Assembly (NCBI GenBank): GCA_934045905.1
Contig: OW203765.1
Span: forward strand, 23,100,159 to 23,164,158
Source of the DNA: Leuctra nigra
Taxonomy: Eukaryota > Arthropoda > Insecta > Plecoptera > Leuctridae
Length of the DNA: 64,000 bases
Direction: 5' to 3'
Position 1 is the stretch's first letter; every line of letters starts with the position of its first letter. A program made the position numbers and the translations under genes. Positions 24,216 through 37,093 of this stretch are shown one piece after another. A model generated the notes under the pieces. That model was not told where the DNA came from. It made no database searches and saw only the letters and a list, made by a program, of their open reading frames with translations.

Positions 24216-26222
24216 CACACACACACTCTCTCGAACACCTTCGACATGTCCATTCACCGACCAGGATTCATTCAACTAATATAGACAATGCGGTCACTAA
24301 TAAGACAAATTTGTATTTTTAGAATAATGTTCTACTAATAGCTGATGTTATTCAAAGTTAATTCGACGGTGATTTTGATATTACAATCAAAATTATAAAT
24401 TTTTTCAGCAGAATGTGTAACAACATTATATTTTCGTAAATCTTGTATAAGTGGAGGTGCCAAGATAGATTTAAGAAATTGAAATTCTTACCATATTCAT
24501 TATATTGAACTTAATGTGAGAGTACTCAATAAAAAAATCTAAAGCAAATAAATGGATGAAAATCTATTTTTCGTCTGCGTCACACTCAACTTTTCCTTGT
24601 TTTTGTTTACACGACGTCTTATAACTTCTGACTCAAATACAAAATAGTTTGATGTGCTGGATCTTTGAACACTTTATGAAATTATATTGTAGAAATGACG
24701 ATGATTCTGAATTTTTGTCTTATTCTGTTCGACTTCGGTACTGTAACATGTCTCTACTCTCTTCAAATACTCTCTTAGCCTGAAGAATGCAACGCTTAAC
24801 GTCTTCTCTCATCGATCACCAACTCGTCCTCTCCCACCGGTTCGATCCCAGGACACGAATATCCTGTCAACATCTGTCAAGACATCTCAAACCCCACATT
24901 GTTCCCAGTCTGCTCGCTCAGCGCTGAGTTATGATCAAACCGAACTCAAATACGTTTTATAAATCTTAAGACTGACAGAAAAATGTCAAATTGTCGAGCA
25001 ATAATTTTCCATCTGAAGTCGATTTGTTGACGTTTCTTTCTGACAGTCCAGCTGAGGTCTACGGTGTTGTTTAAGACCGTGGGATACAATCAACTTTGGA
25101 GCACTTTGTTTTGTACTGAGACCATGTCAGACGGTGAATAGAATCAATAAAAATATCACCAGCCCATTTATGTTTCTAGCCCCGTCTATATTGGTACAGC
25201 AAATTATATTGGACAATTATATTCATAAATTACGAATGTCCAACTTTTTTAATTTTGTGTTTTATTTCCTGTTTCTTGTGCATGAGGATAATTGGAAGAT
25301 GACGATGAAGAAAGTGTAAGGGGAGGAAGCGTTCGCAGCCCTAGTAAGGAAACATTAGTTATAATGTATTTGCCTAATCTACGAAAAATCACGGTTTAGA
25401 AGTTCGCCATCGTTCAACGAAATAATCCAAAAAGCGCACTCAAATGAAAAGAAGTAATTGTGATTTTAATTGTGTGAAGTATTTCTATCAATTTTCCGAA
25501 CTAAATCATGAAATAATGCACACATACATATTGTTTTTTAATGGGTATTGTACGTATTTTTCTTTCTATTCTAAAACGGCAATTGAAAATGAATCTATTA
25601 TATAAAATAATCACAAATTTGATAAGACATTCCAAATACAGTTATTTTCATATACTTTTCTAACTAAAAAGAAATGCCATACGACACTTTTTGACATCTC
25701 TTATAAAATCTTCAATCTTCAACCATTCCCTTCAACCCTCCTCAACCCTCCTCAATCTTCCCTCCAATCCTCCTCAATCGTACTTTAATCGTGCACATCC
25801 AGCGTACTCCCAGGTCTTAAACTCCAGCACTGGTCATGAATGGTTGCTGTGCATATATGATGAGTCTGCTCTCGGACGCGATTGGTTAACAGTGTATGGT
25901 CGTGGTCGCCAAGGATTGGTGAGATTATATATTCGTCTCTTGCTACAGAGGTGGAGTTGCATATAATTTGGGTTGGTTGTTTGGTTTCAACTTCGTGTTC
26001 ATAAACGATGAGAGATGAACATGGCATGTGTGATGTTAATGTCGTGCTTTTGGGTTTGCCGTGATCTGACAAGTCCCGATTAGATGACAGATGGAATAAT
26101 TAGTGGCTTGTAGTTTTCATGTTTGGGAGGAAGATTGGTTCTTAGATTAAGTTCTCGTGAATTACTAAAAATAGATTTTTATGTCGTTCATGAAGCAAAT
26201 ATATAAAAAATCGACGAGATAA

Positions 26223-26368
26223 AATTGACGTAACGTCAAGGAAGGAACGGAAATGTTGTATAATATGATAAGTTCGATTGACGCAAAGGAACGTAAGAAA
26301 GTTAAATTTGTGTTCATTTTCTTACGTCACCTTCATGTTTACGTTATAAGTCTCCGTTACGTCAATTG
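26223..26368. mobile_element. TTGACGTAACG palindromic element
   Basis: AATTGACGTAACG (left) and CGTTACGTCAATT (right) are 13-bp inverted ends of a 146-bp element, with further mirrored CGTAAG/CTTACG words inside. Related TAACGTCGACG words occur at 52630-52660. Confidence 0.5.
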
Positions 26369-27529
26369 TAGGTAAAACAATAAAAAAACTACCTATATAC
26401 CTTGATCAAATTTAAATCAACTTTTATATTGTCAAAGGACATACACATGATAATTCTTCCAGAGTTTGTTGAAGGAAAAAAAACGAAATTTGGCCAACAG
26501 TGATCCAAAAGTGGTAAACAAACAGTGTACTCCTTGGGCTTCGCTTTACTTCATACTGTATTCATTTACCTATAATCTCCTAAAAACGTTAATGAAAGCT
26601 ACTCATTCTAATCTTTGAAAAGGTGTTATAAAGACGCTTTGATTATCTGTATTTTTGCTGTCTTTATCTGCTAATCTCCCTGATATAATCTTCTGTGACG
26701 TATTTTCTATCAGCATGCTGACAGTTTAAAGTTGACCACATGAGAGTAATGCCTACAAGCATTCGACTCAAACTTGTTGTTTGTTTGATAGCAAATCAAC
26801 TCAGAAGACGTACTTGTGATTTACACCACTCATGATAATTACTTTTATGTAATGAGAGAAGAAACACGAATCATTGTGACATTTACATTTTCTTCAACTG
26901 GAAAATTTTCCAGGGAAAACGTGTTTTTACACGAGAATAATTTACATTCGTATTATTATTATTTTACAACATTTGGATGAAAGTCTTCAAAAGTTCTATG
27001 AAATATTTTAATTTTTGATAATTAATAACATAAAAGTGTAAAGTAGTATGTCAAGAAGGTTTTAACATACGTGAACGATTTAAAAATATTTCTTTGTGAT
27101 GATAAAATCATGGAGTTTCGTTGAATTCCAATAAAAACTTCCACTACTTAACTGCTCAGTAGAAATGTTTTCTAATAACCTCTTCCATTAGTGTATATAG
27201 TTCTGCGTATTGATCTTACAGGGATATGAGTGGCCAGCTGTCGACATGCAGTGGGCATTATGTTGAAGATGCAGGAAAGTGCAATAAATGCATCGGTAAG
27301 AGATGAACCGTTCCTAAGTCGTAACACACAGTCGAGGTTTCTATTTACTATACCTGGCGTTGGCGTGTTTCTTTCCCAACATAAGCTTTTGTATACAGTG
27401 GAAAGAACTTTGAGTATATACCTACCAAAAGAAGTTCAATATTGAATTTGTAAACATTAATGAAAGTTAATTAGCAGAAACTCTTTTGCCATATTGCGTA
27501 TTTCAATATTAATCCCGAGTTAAAGAGAA

Positions 27530-27755
27530 TATTACACACAAAAAGGCTCTATTTTTTGGTGTGTAAAAGTCCACTAAATAACAAAAATCTCGAACAACAG
27601 GTTCAACCATACTTTTGGTAACTTAGAACGCCGTAAAAATGCATATTCTTACATTACCAAGAAATAGAGCTTCAAATAAGAAATGTATACACAAATATTA
27701 TAGAGCTTTTTGTGTGGTTTCAATCCCTCCTCTCTCAGGGACACATATCCTAAAA
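27530..27755. repeat. GAGAGAAGGGGAAC-family copy, diverged
   Basis: Left landmark ACACACAAAAAGGCTCTATT and right landmark AGAGCTTTTTGTGTGGTTTC then CCCTCCTCTCTCAGGG are inverted relatives. Fragments of the same family are also visible near 2045-2120, 4430-4600, 16875-17050, 20535-20750, 21875-22050 and 22848-22870. Confidence 0.4.
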
Positions 27756-28651
27756 TGTCACCAAGATCCTTGGTCAATCATAGTTTTCAGAAAAGAGCCA
27801 GTATAAGCGTGGACGATGGAATCATTGAACGAAATAACTTCATTACTTTTGATCTTGTAGTTACCAGTTTCAAATAGGAGCATTTCAGCCAATGAGCGAA
27901 ATAAAACAGGACATAAGCCTAGACTACACAGAGATTAATTTTTCAGTATCAAATTCACTCTCAAATTATTATCGTCATAACCATAATTATCAGTATCTTC
28001 ATGTGGTGTGTTTTGATTAGCTAAATAATGTATAGATCTTTAGTCCTGATCCAAAACATTGCTATGCATGATTCCAACAAACCTAACCTCAATCTCTAGG
28101 AAAATCAAACCGTGATCCCTATGCACGTATTTCACAATTACCTACTCGACCGTGTAATATGACAAGTAAAAACTAAACACTAGAAGGTGATTGAAGAAGT
28201 GAAAATGTTTCGCATACCCTTGACTTTCATCGCACCCCATAGCCTTGCGAATATTATCAGTCAATCGGATATCTGCTCAAGTAGGATGATAACAGTTTAT
28301 TGATGGAGATAAGTTTTAGCGATGTTTTTTGATGGGAACTCGATCTGTCTATAAAGGAATGTAACACGGCAATCGACTGCTACTGTAGACGACTTGTTGG
28401 CTTTGTCGTTTTATATACAATATCCAGTTTTTCTTGTAGTCCAAGATATGTTTCTGAGTACTTTTTTGTTTCTTCTCAATTCCTGTTTCAAACTGAATGG
28501 CTAAAACGTGAAAATTCGGTGGTCAACTGTCAAAATGACGATAGCTTTACGAAAACACAGAAATTAAGTTTTGTTAATAACATAATATTTTGTTTAGAAA
28601 GAACTTTGCGGGATGTTGACTTCATTTCCATTCTACCAAATTACTTACTAA

Positions 28652-28787
28652 GGGCTAGTTTTACATACTCTATTAAACCAATTGCGTTTAAACAGTCATT
28701 CAAGAAATGTCATTGGTTGTTGCCATGGCAATCAAGGCCTAATCAACTGTTTCAAATTTAAAGCATTGAAAAACTGACTATTTGACC
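28652..28787. mobile_element. GGGCCAG MITE, copy B
   Basis: A palindromic copy flanked by TAA (28649-28651 and 28788-28790). It carries GTTGCCATGGCAAT at 28719-28732, one base off a perfect X-box palindrome. Confidence 0.7.
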
Positions 28788-29386
28788 TAAAACAGCGCAA
28801 TTTAGAAATAGATACAGAATCTTATGGTATAGATTTGATAATATACAAAAGTATTTGCCTTCCATTTCTAGAACTAGTTTCTAGAACGGACTAGTTGTAT
28901 CCGCTTTATACAATTTCACATCTTTACAGAGTACGAAACGTAAAAACGTTATAGCTCAGGCCTTCTTCTAGATCGCAATCGTTTTAGGTTATGGGGTGCT
29001 TGGCAGCATTTTTAAAACTTTTTGTAAACATGGTCCAAACTTCCACAAAAATGACGTCAGCTACAATCGATTTAAATATTTAGAACCTGTATGATGCACA
29101 AAACTGAAACGTGTATGTCTTCTAGTACCTACACTCGGCCAAACAAAACTTAAACGTCGACCAAATTTGAATGACTGCTGGTCATGTCCCATAACCAATC
29201 AAATCTTGTTATTATCATTGAAATGTGAGGTCACAGCTACTAGAGTGAGACAATGAGATCGCTTATAGACTGACTTCTGATGGTGCGATCTTACATTTAT
29301 CGGCCTATCAGATTTATTGAACGTTCAAGCTTTGTTTGTTTGTTGGCCAAGTGTACATTACAACATAAAGAAAACTCTCGACTCAC

Positions 29387-29819
29387 CTAGCATTTTACTG
29401 AGATCAGCATTATGAAGATCGGGATTCTCATCAGCCAGCTTCTTCCTCTCCACCTTGGCCCAGACCATGAACGCATTCATGGGCCTTCTGATGCGCTGCT
29501 CTTTTAGCGCCTTCTGCGCAGCCTGTTGCGTCGCATGCGAGGTATGCTGTACGGGGCTGCTGTCCACCCAGCCCTGGCCCGCCATGTTGCCGACACTCCC
29601 CACCCAGTGGCACTCGGGCAACACGCTTGGCAACATCTGCTGGATCTGGGGCGAGTCGTACGGGTCGGACGGGTCGTAGTGGTGACGCGGACTGTTGTAG
29701 AGTTGGTGGTGGAGTTGGTGGAGGCTAGGGGAGTTGGCCGGGCTGTAGTTGCCGTTGGACATGCTGGTGGAGGTGTGGGGTGAGGTTTCGGATGAGGCTT
29801 TAGCGTAGTCCTCCATCAT
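29387..29819 (-). CDS. Sox15: SoxF-class HMG-box transcription factor (Sox15-like), N-terminal coding exon, partial
   Basis: SoxF proteins are nuclear factors that bind and bend DNA at ATTGT-type sites through an HMG box. The exon reads [10 protein letters not shown] at its start, then about 100 residues rich in Ser, His, Pro and Gln, then the HMG box from about residue 109 ([14 protein letters not shown], then [21 protein letters not shown]). The [17 protein letters not shown] and SKMLG signatures fit SoxF rather than SoxB, C, D or E. The exon ends at ATGCTAG|GTGAGT (29387/29386), splitting a Gly codon in phase 1, so about two thirds of the box is missing here. The acceptor is TTTGTTTCAG at 29830-29821, leaving one T before the first ATG (29819), followed at once by a second in-frame ATG. 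The frame stays open upstream into intron sequence, so the start could lie in an earlier exon. I could not find the exon with the rest of the box in 1-29386. Family call is secure; the orthologue symbol is less so. Confidence 0.95.
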
Positions 29820-31059
29820 ACTGAAACAAACAGAAAATACAATCAGTTGAAAGTAGAATAAATACAAATCAATCCCTTTACCTTTTTAAGAAAACTTAAA
29901 CCTTGACTGAAATGACTCAGAAACTATAATTTTAAACAAATATTCAAGCCAATTGATATATTTTAGTTCTTTGTATGCGTCTGTTTATGCAATAAAATGA
30001 TATTTAAAACCATTACTAGATATCTCTGCCACAGAGTTAGGAGATTAGATAACTCCAAACTATTTTCAATACTTCTTCGATGGCTCTACAGACAGTCCAA
30101 ATCGAGACTTGGCCTCCTCAAGCTACCGCCTCCAGACTTCCTTCTCCTTAGCAAGCCTTCTCCAGTTCAATTCTTCTTGCAGTTGCCTTGCATCCTTCCC
30201 CACGCTGTCTATACCTATGGTTTTATCTTCATTACAATCCTTGTATAAATATAAAATAAAAGAAGTGTATTTTAATTTACGCAAAGGGCTCTCTTTATTG
30301 GGATGCTCTTCTATGCATTTCTTCCCAAAAAATTATGTTTTGAATAGATTTTTAAGAAATAGGTAACCTAATTACTGAGTTTCCTACCCAAATTAGGTAA
30401 AAATTGTGAACAATGACGTTTGGACATATAAAATGTGTACTAATTTACAAGAAGCAAATACATCTTAAAAAGTAAAAGAACGAACTCTTTGGTTTACGAA
30501 CTAAATATCTTCTTCTTGAATTCTGTTTCTAGTTTAATTTGTTGACGGCAGTGACACGCAAGTAACGTAATCAAAAGCCAACAACTCTTTTCCGGTCATT
30601 TACTTTGTCCATTCTTCTCTCATGGTTATCAACATCATTAGACATGATATCCATGATAACCACGGAGTTTATCTCTGTTATCAGATGATACAGACTTGTG
30701 TCACGTGGTGGGTGATAATAGACATCGCGTCTGCTGATCGCTGATTGGTCAGTCAGGTGATGCTGTTGCTAGGAGAGATCGACGAGTGAGTGGAATGGAA
30801 CTTTGTTTTTTTGGAATTGATTCTTGGTTTCAATTAGACATTTCTAGTTTTAATTGTCACCTAAAAATAAATATTTGTTCTAAGGAGAATGAAGACATAA
30901 ATTATGCAAAGCAACATCGAAAACTATTATAACGAGGATGAATTCAATTAAAACTATCGAATCATCTAAAATTGTAGCACAAAAATAATACTATTCACGA
31001 AAAGATTGCTGTCTTACAACTGGATCGGCATTCGGGTTACCGAATCATTAAAGAGCAGC

Positions 31060-31170
31060 CAGTGTTCGGTCAGTAAGGAAAGCTCCGAACACGCTCCGAA
31101 GATCCCGGGTTTGATTCCCGCTGCCGTTTTCCTCAACCGAAGTGAAGGGTACAGGGGAAGAACGATATAA
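31060..31170 (+). repeat. tRNA-like SINE head
   Basis: AGATCCCGGGTTTGATTCCC is a T-arm/B-box-like palindrome preceded by a decayed A-box region. It ends in GGGTACAGGGGAAGAACG, whose reverse recurs at 31354-31373. Confidence 0.3.
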
Positions 31171-32743
31171 GTCACATTCAGATGAATCTGAGATAAACGA
31201 AGTTCGATGTTGAAACTTGTATCGATATTTAAATTACTTTTTTCATGGCTTTGTAGCAATATTTTCAAAAACCGAGGAAATATTTAGAAAGCTCATAAAA
31301 ATCACTGCAAATGACACCTTAAGCTATTTTTTCTCAAAAAATGGACTCATAGCGTTCTTCCCCTGTACCCTTCAAGTGTTTTCATGATTTCCTCCAGAAT
31401 TGTTTAATTTTTTCTTTAGAAAATGCTACAAATGTTCCCTATCCAGGTTCCCTAACTACCACGACTGCCTCCTTCCCACCGTCCATCCTTGTTGTTCATC
31501 GTCTCACTCTAATCATAAAAAATAATTAGTCATTAGCTTAGTTCCAGAACATTGCGACTTAAAAAAAATCAAATGCTGGGATGGTTCCACTAATAGGCCA
31601 CGACCGCTTATATTTCACAATAATTAATTCCCTTTCATCATCATCATCATCATCAATCGTTATCGTACCTTTATACTCATCACAGTTCCTTAGCTTATAT
31701 TTAGAACTATATGAAACATGTAACAATATAAAGATACCATCAGAAAACTGGCAACCGTTTTTCTATTCGGTGCCTTTAAATAAATAACTCATAATTTCAT
31801 TAAACTAACCGTGTCTTTATCTTCCCATCATGAATAATATCTATGTAGTTAAAATGCAAACATAAAGGTGTAAATTAATTAACATTTTAAATTAATTAAA
31901 TGGTGAATTATGTGTCGGCTTGGACTTGTTAGAGACGGAGAAATTGTTTGAGCGAATCGATGAAAGAACAGGTGGTTTGGAAGAAGGAACAAGAAATGGT
32001 TTTCATTTAGTGGCCAAATGTTTATTGATATACTTGAAATGCATTGGCAGCGCCAAAAGAGTGACGGTTAGAGAGTTGAGACAGACATGCATGGATTTGA
32101 GTAGACATGTGGGGTTTGCAATATGAAATGTGAATTCAAAAATTGAAGCAATACTCTGAATAAGTACATGAAATAAAATGTTGGTGACATTTACTTTTTT
32201 ACTAACTATCCGGGTATAATAATCGGTTTCCACGACCCTAAATCGTAAACGACAAAAAATTTGTTAGCAAGGTGTGGTAGGTATACCTACTAGGGCAAAA
32301 CTGAAGATTCCTTTTCCAACTATAGGTGAAATTTCAATTTTTAAGATCCGGTAGGTCTTAGTGGGACGAAAATGCAATATTAATGCTAAGCACCAACCAC
32401 TGTCAGGTATTAGGGTGTCAGTGTTCGACTTGGCCGGCGTGCGGCTACCGTCCCACTTTGCGTTTCGTTCATAGTTTCCAATGTGAGGCAATTGTACGAC
32501 AGCTTGTTGTGCGGAATGATGTGTTTATGGCTCTTAATAATATGCTCTTGTTCGCATGCGCAATGCAGGTGGGCAAATGCAAGTATTCGGGGCAAACAAT
32601 ACAGAATTAGATGCACATCCTTCCTGTCCCTCACAGAATGCAATTAGTGTTGCATAAAAGTAAATAGTGAAAGAAAACGCACAAAGAAAAACTACGAATA
32701 GAATAATTATAGTGTAGATAATTGGTTGTCCAAATACTAGACT

Positions 32744-32866
32744 GGGTCCTATTCTATAACTTTAAAAATCCCGATTCTGCTAGCATCCGATTCGGTGCAA
32801 TGTTAATCCATATGGCTTGAATAGCATTGCAGTAGAATTGGGAATTTTTAAGTTATGGAATCTCTG
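32744..32866. mobile_element. Second copy of the CCTATTCTATAACTT MITE
   Basis: Same inverted ends as the 19.5-kb copy, with a longer centre and more decay at the right end. Confidence 0.4.
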
Positions 32867-33504
32867 CGAATATTCTTTATATTCTGTCAAATTAATAAGC
32901 CGATTGCTTTTATAACTATTTGCAAAATTGTCACAGAAACTTTATCTTATAACTGCATTACACAGACACATAGGTAAATAAGTGAAACACTGAATGAAAA
33001 TTGGGTATGAAAAGTATGCAGGTAACTTGATCATAAATTTGAATTAATTTGACTTATTTTTTCAATGGCATTGGTAACTTTTCACATATTTAAATATTAA
33101 TGGTCAAATACGTCAATGAGAAAGTAAAAATTCCAACAAAACCACAGTCAAAAACCAAACAGATTATGTAAAAATGTCAATAAAATTGTTTTCGTAATTG
33201 TACTAGAAAGTAATAAAATAATAAGATTGTAAATTGAGTCTTCAAATTTGTGCAGCGATTAAAATGAATTTCTTCTTGTAATTCGTTGTTTACATGCCGC
33301 ATGGAAGCCGCATGAAATTGTCGTAAAATTGTTCAACTGAGAGTTTTAAAAACACAGCCACTTTTCATCGGTTTCCTTCGAATTCCCAGCCAAATTGCGC
33401 CTACATTCAGGTTAAGGTCTTTACAGTGCACAATTGTGAACAAGAAATGTTCACAGATTTCTCTTATCTGCAAATTATGGTGAAATTTACAGCGTCAATT
33501 GCAA

Positions 33505-33575
33505 GGAACAAGTTGGCTCAGGGGTAAAGCTCTGTCCTTGCTCACCGGAGGCCCAAGTTCGATTTGTTCGTTTTA
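33505..33575 (+). repeat. tRNA-like SINE head
   Basis: GTTGGCTCAGGGGTAAAGC and CGGAGGCCCAAGTTCGATT resemble A- and B-box regions. Acceptor pairing is absent. Confidence 0.35.
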
Positions 33576-33683
33576 GTTTAAAAGCAAAGATAAAGGGTTC
33601 TATATAGGCTAAATTTGACTAAAATAGAGTTAAAATAAATGCAATTCTGAAAAGAAAAGTTGCTATACATTTATCTGATGATT

Positions 33684-33905
33684 TAAACAGATTATACAGA
33701 TATAGAAGATCGTGGGGAAAGTTGGGAGAGTGTGATGAACCAAGAACTAACGAAATGGAATGAGTTAGTGGAGAGAAAGAAAGAAACGGTGGAAGAAAGC
33801 ATTGAAGAAAATGATGGGGATGATGGGGAGAGATGGAAAGAAGAGAAGGAAGATATGAAAGTGAAGAAGAACACAAAGAAGATGAAGAAGGAGAAGGCGA
33901 AATAG
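33684..33905 (+). pseudogene. Purine-rich open frames, possible decayed coding fragment
   Basis: Two overlapping frames look partly protein-like. One reads AILKRKVAIHLSDDLNRLYR (33640-33700, ending at a TGA at 33757). The other runs from about 33684 to TAG at 33903 and contains an ATG at 33735 (MNQELTKWNELVERKKETVE) with a Lys/Glu-rich tail. A purine-rich strand has few stops by chance, so this may be only composition. No family recognised. Confidence 0.15.
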
Positions 33906-34378
33906 GAGAAGCAGAAATGCCTCGTTCTACACAAAGTTGCTGTTTAAACAAATCAATATTCAATCCATTTTGTACGGTTAATTTTGAGTCAATTCCATGT
34001 CAAAATTAATTAAAATTTCTCAGCAATACCACTGAATTTCTAATAATGAATAATTTAATCACCAATTTGCAAGGACAATGAGAGTGAATTATTTCTCTTA
34101 TTTGCCACATAAATGCTCCTACATAATTTATACTAATTCTACTGAATTAAATTTCACTACAATTACGAGTATAAACCATGAAGTCAAACATTCCTTGCAT
34201 TTCGTATTGAATTCATCCAGGATTTTATTGTTTCCAACTCAAGAAAGTTCATAACATTCCGCTTTTACCTATTGCAATGCTGAAAATATTATATCATTTG
34301 AGGGGTGGGAAGGATTACAGGATAAGTGCAAAATGTAATTATTATTCACTGGAACTGTTGACAATAAGAGTAAAATAA

Positions 34379-34590
34379 ACATTAAACCCTGTCTACCTAC
34401 AGAGCAATATCTCAAGAAGTAAAGCTCTAGACTTGCACTTCGGAGGTCACGGACTTCCATTCAGTAAGGCAAATGATGGGAAGGTTCCCTATAATACGCC
34501 ACGACATCCTCCTTCCCACTATCCATCCTGACCAATTCCTCGTCATCATATTCATCCGTAGCTTATAGTTGCAGAACAGTGCGACGTTAA
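34379..34590 (+). repeat. tRNA-derived SINE-like copy
   Basis: The segment has a decayed tRNA-like head (GTAAAGCTCTAGAC … TTCGGAGGTCACGG) followed by a body AAGGTTCCCTATAATACGCC, CTCCTTCCCACTATCCATCC, and a tail AACAGTGCGACGTTAA. The same body words appear at 5130-5175, 31440-31565 and 31575-31606, 52565-52600 and 52985-53010. Confidence 0.45.
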
Positions 34591-35527
34591 GGTGGTGCAA
34601 GCGGAGAGTTTTTGCCGCTTGTTGCAGGCACTTTTTTGAATTGGAGACAAAATGGGTTGACGAAATGATTTGAAATGTTAACCATAATATAGATAATAGA
34701 AGACAAGCTTAGGGCACTAGCTTAGGGGACAAGCACTGGGCACATTTATAATTTTTTCCTTTGTTAATTAATAATAATTAGTAGATTTTTGGTGAAAATG
34801 TTAATATTATATTGTCTCTCTGGGTGCCGTATAAAATTTAATTTTAAAAATGTGCCAAGTGCCCTAAGTTTGTCTTTTATCTAATCGTGATTTAAATTTG
34901 AGATCAATTTGTTTCCGGGTATAATCTCCAATCGTATGGGAAATTTCATAGTTTCGAGCGGTTTTGTCGAATAACCGAAGCATAATTAACAAGGCACGAA
35001 GCAAAAATGAAAAAGTGCTACTAATATCCAATCAGACTGATCATGTGAACATCCTATCAAAGTTACACGCACTTATAAAACAATTTTTCTCTCTCAATTT
35101 GCGAAAACGTTCCAGCGCTTGCACCACCCACAAGTGAAATAAAAAGATAAGACATCTAGTGTCATGGCTACTCAATCAACGTATGCACAACGCTATGCCT
35201 GACGTTCTTCGAAGCGCGGCAAAACCAAATCGTGTTTCGACTTTAGATTCACTGGAATTATCGATGTCAAGGGCGACGGTTGCATCGCGCGGACGATTTT
35301 CGTCGACGTTTGTTCGTGATTGGTCGTTATCAGTTGCTGCCGCTTTGTTATTGGTGGAGAGAAGAATTACGAGCAATAATTGTTAGTTTTTTATGTGTTC
35401 TTGGAAGTATTAGTTCAGAAACACCATCATGGAAAATGCTGGGGTTTTATTGTAATTTAATGACTAATAAACATATCAATAAACATTGCTAATTGGTGTT
35501 TTACTATTGTACCACAAGAGTCGGGGA

Positions 35528-36000
35528 ATAGAATGTACATAAAGAGGCTATATTTCTTGAGGTATTTATCATTTTAACATCTTTTAAGCTGTCAAAAGTT
35601 CACTTCAAAGTCCGGTATAAGCCTGAATGGACGAGCTTATTTGCTGTTTACAGCAAAAATTCCACTTACAAGTGGAATTTTTACATTTACAAGTGGAATT
35701 TTTACGACTTAAAGCTAACATAATCAATTCCTTTTAACTTAACAACAAACTTCAATTACTTTTAACTTAAGAGTACAATATTTCATCTAGTTTCACTACT
35801 ATAGTACTAACTACTAGAGTACCTAATTAACTTTTAAAATATGTGTTTTTAAAAGCAATACTAAAGTTTAGAATTTGACTAATGACAATTGAAAGCTGTT
35901 AAAAAAACAGATGGAGCCTTTTATGTACACTCTCGACCTAACATAAACCATCTCCATTTATAAAAATGGAGCCTTTTTATGTTGACTCTATAACCCTCCC
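35528..36000. repeat. GAGAGAAGGGGAAC-family copies, rearranged
   Basis: The stretch contains AATGTACATAAAGAGGCT and, near 35895-35985, three TCTAC/GTACATAAAAGGCTCCAT-type ends in both orientations. It also contains a perfect small palindrome pair around 35662-35702 (ATTCCACTT / AAGTGGAAT). Confidence 0.45.
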
Positions 36001-37070
36001 CATCACCCATGACACAAGTATTACATTCAATAAACCAAAACTCACAATGTTCTTAAGAGCAAATAAATCAAATTTACATCTTGTACAGTCATGCATCAAC
36101 CTTTTGTCTCAAATGATTGATGCGCTATTTACTGTTAGACACCTAGTCGAGTCTCGAACTCTTGCCCTCTCGCTATGAGGCAGCCAAATATTGTCACCTC
36201 TTCTCAACTGATGTCTGATTATTTCTGTCATCTGGCAGGACGCCATCTTGGATACACCTTTGGGTCACACGACTGGGCAGGTGGAATCACGGCATTCTAG
36301 ATCTATTGTCATGGGATATTAACAGAGTGGCAGTTTTCATTAGTCGCCGGTGTAGAAGGCTGTGATGAGATTACTGTGTGTTTCAAAGAGATCCATTTTT
36401 CTAGCGCATGCTCTTAGATTATTTATTATCCGAATGCAGCTTAATTGATTAATGACCGAATTATTTTGTGAGTAGGTACTCAAGATTGCATCCTGAAGAT
36501 TCATCTTAAAACGCTACAGAATCTATCAAAATATTTTAATTAGTAGGTACCTACTGGGAGAATTATATGTTTGTAAAAATTAACAAGTTAATTAGTTGAT
36601 AAAATGTGAAAATTAATGAAAGTTTTACGAATAATTAATAGATTGATATAAAGGTTGAAAATAACCTAGGTCGAGATCTTAAAAAAAAAACTGAACCAAA
36701 TCAATTAAATGTTAAACGTCCCATGTTTGATCTGTCCTTAGTTTAAAAATCTGTGAATTCCACAAACAAATCGTACAAATTTAGTATCGTACAGATTTAA
36801 GAAACGAATTAACCGATATCTGCAAGTATCTGTTAAATTGACAAGGTGTTTGCCTTGTTATAGACCATTGTCATAGAGTAGAAACGCATTCAAATGATGT
36901 CGAAAGAGATAATTTATTTAGTCCACATAACATCTTATACACTGAAAATTCTTGGCCGATTTGCACAAAAGTGTAAATATAGAAACAATCATTGCATCAT
37001 TTACGTGCGCAATTTCAATACTATCTTATATTGAGACAAAATACTTGACCTGTAGACTGTTTTTATTTTT

Positions 37071-37093
37071 CAATCAATCAATCAATCAATCAA
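37071..37093. repeat. (CAAT)n microsatellite
   Basis: About 5.5 perfect units. Other short microsatellites: (GAAT)4 near 1461-1478 and (ATC)6 near 31636-31654. Confidence 0.85.

Larger units (their letters stand above)
1..29386 (-). other. Probable large SoxF intron interrupting the HMG box (right part)
   Basis: This starts at the GTGAGT donor at 29386 and runs to the window edge. I looked for the second HMG-box half (basic and aromatic residues up to HPNYKYRPR) and did not see it on the minus strand. Short open frames here lack splice context, compositional bias or recognisable domains. Outside the separately listed islets and repeats the sequence is unremarkable AT-rich DNA. If correct, the intron exceeds 29 kb, which is long but plausible for a developmental regulator gene with intronic enhancers. 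Confidence 0.6.

Noticed and set aside
29455..29783. Plus-strand open frames across the SoxF exon
   Set aside because: They are antisense shadows of the GC-rich SoxF coding sequence, without domains of their own.
33619..33963. Minus-strand Ser/Phe/Pro-rich protein of 114 residues
   Set aside because: Complement of a purine-rich tract; low complexity explains the open frame.
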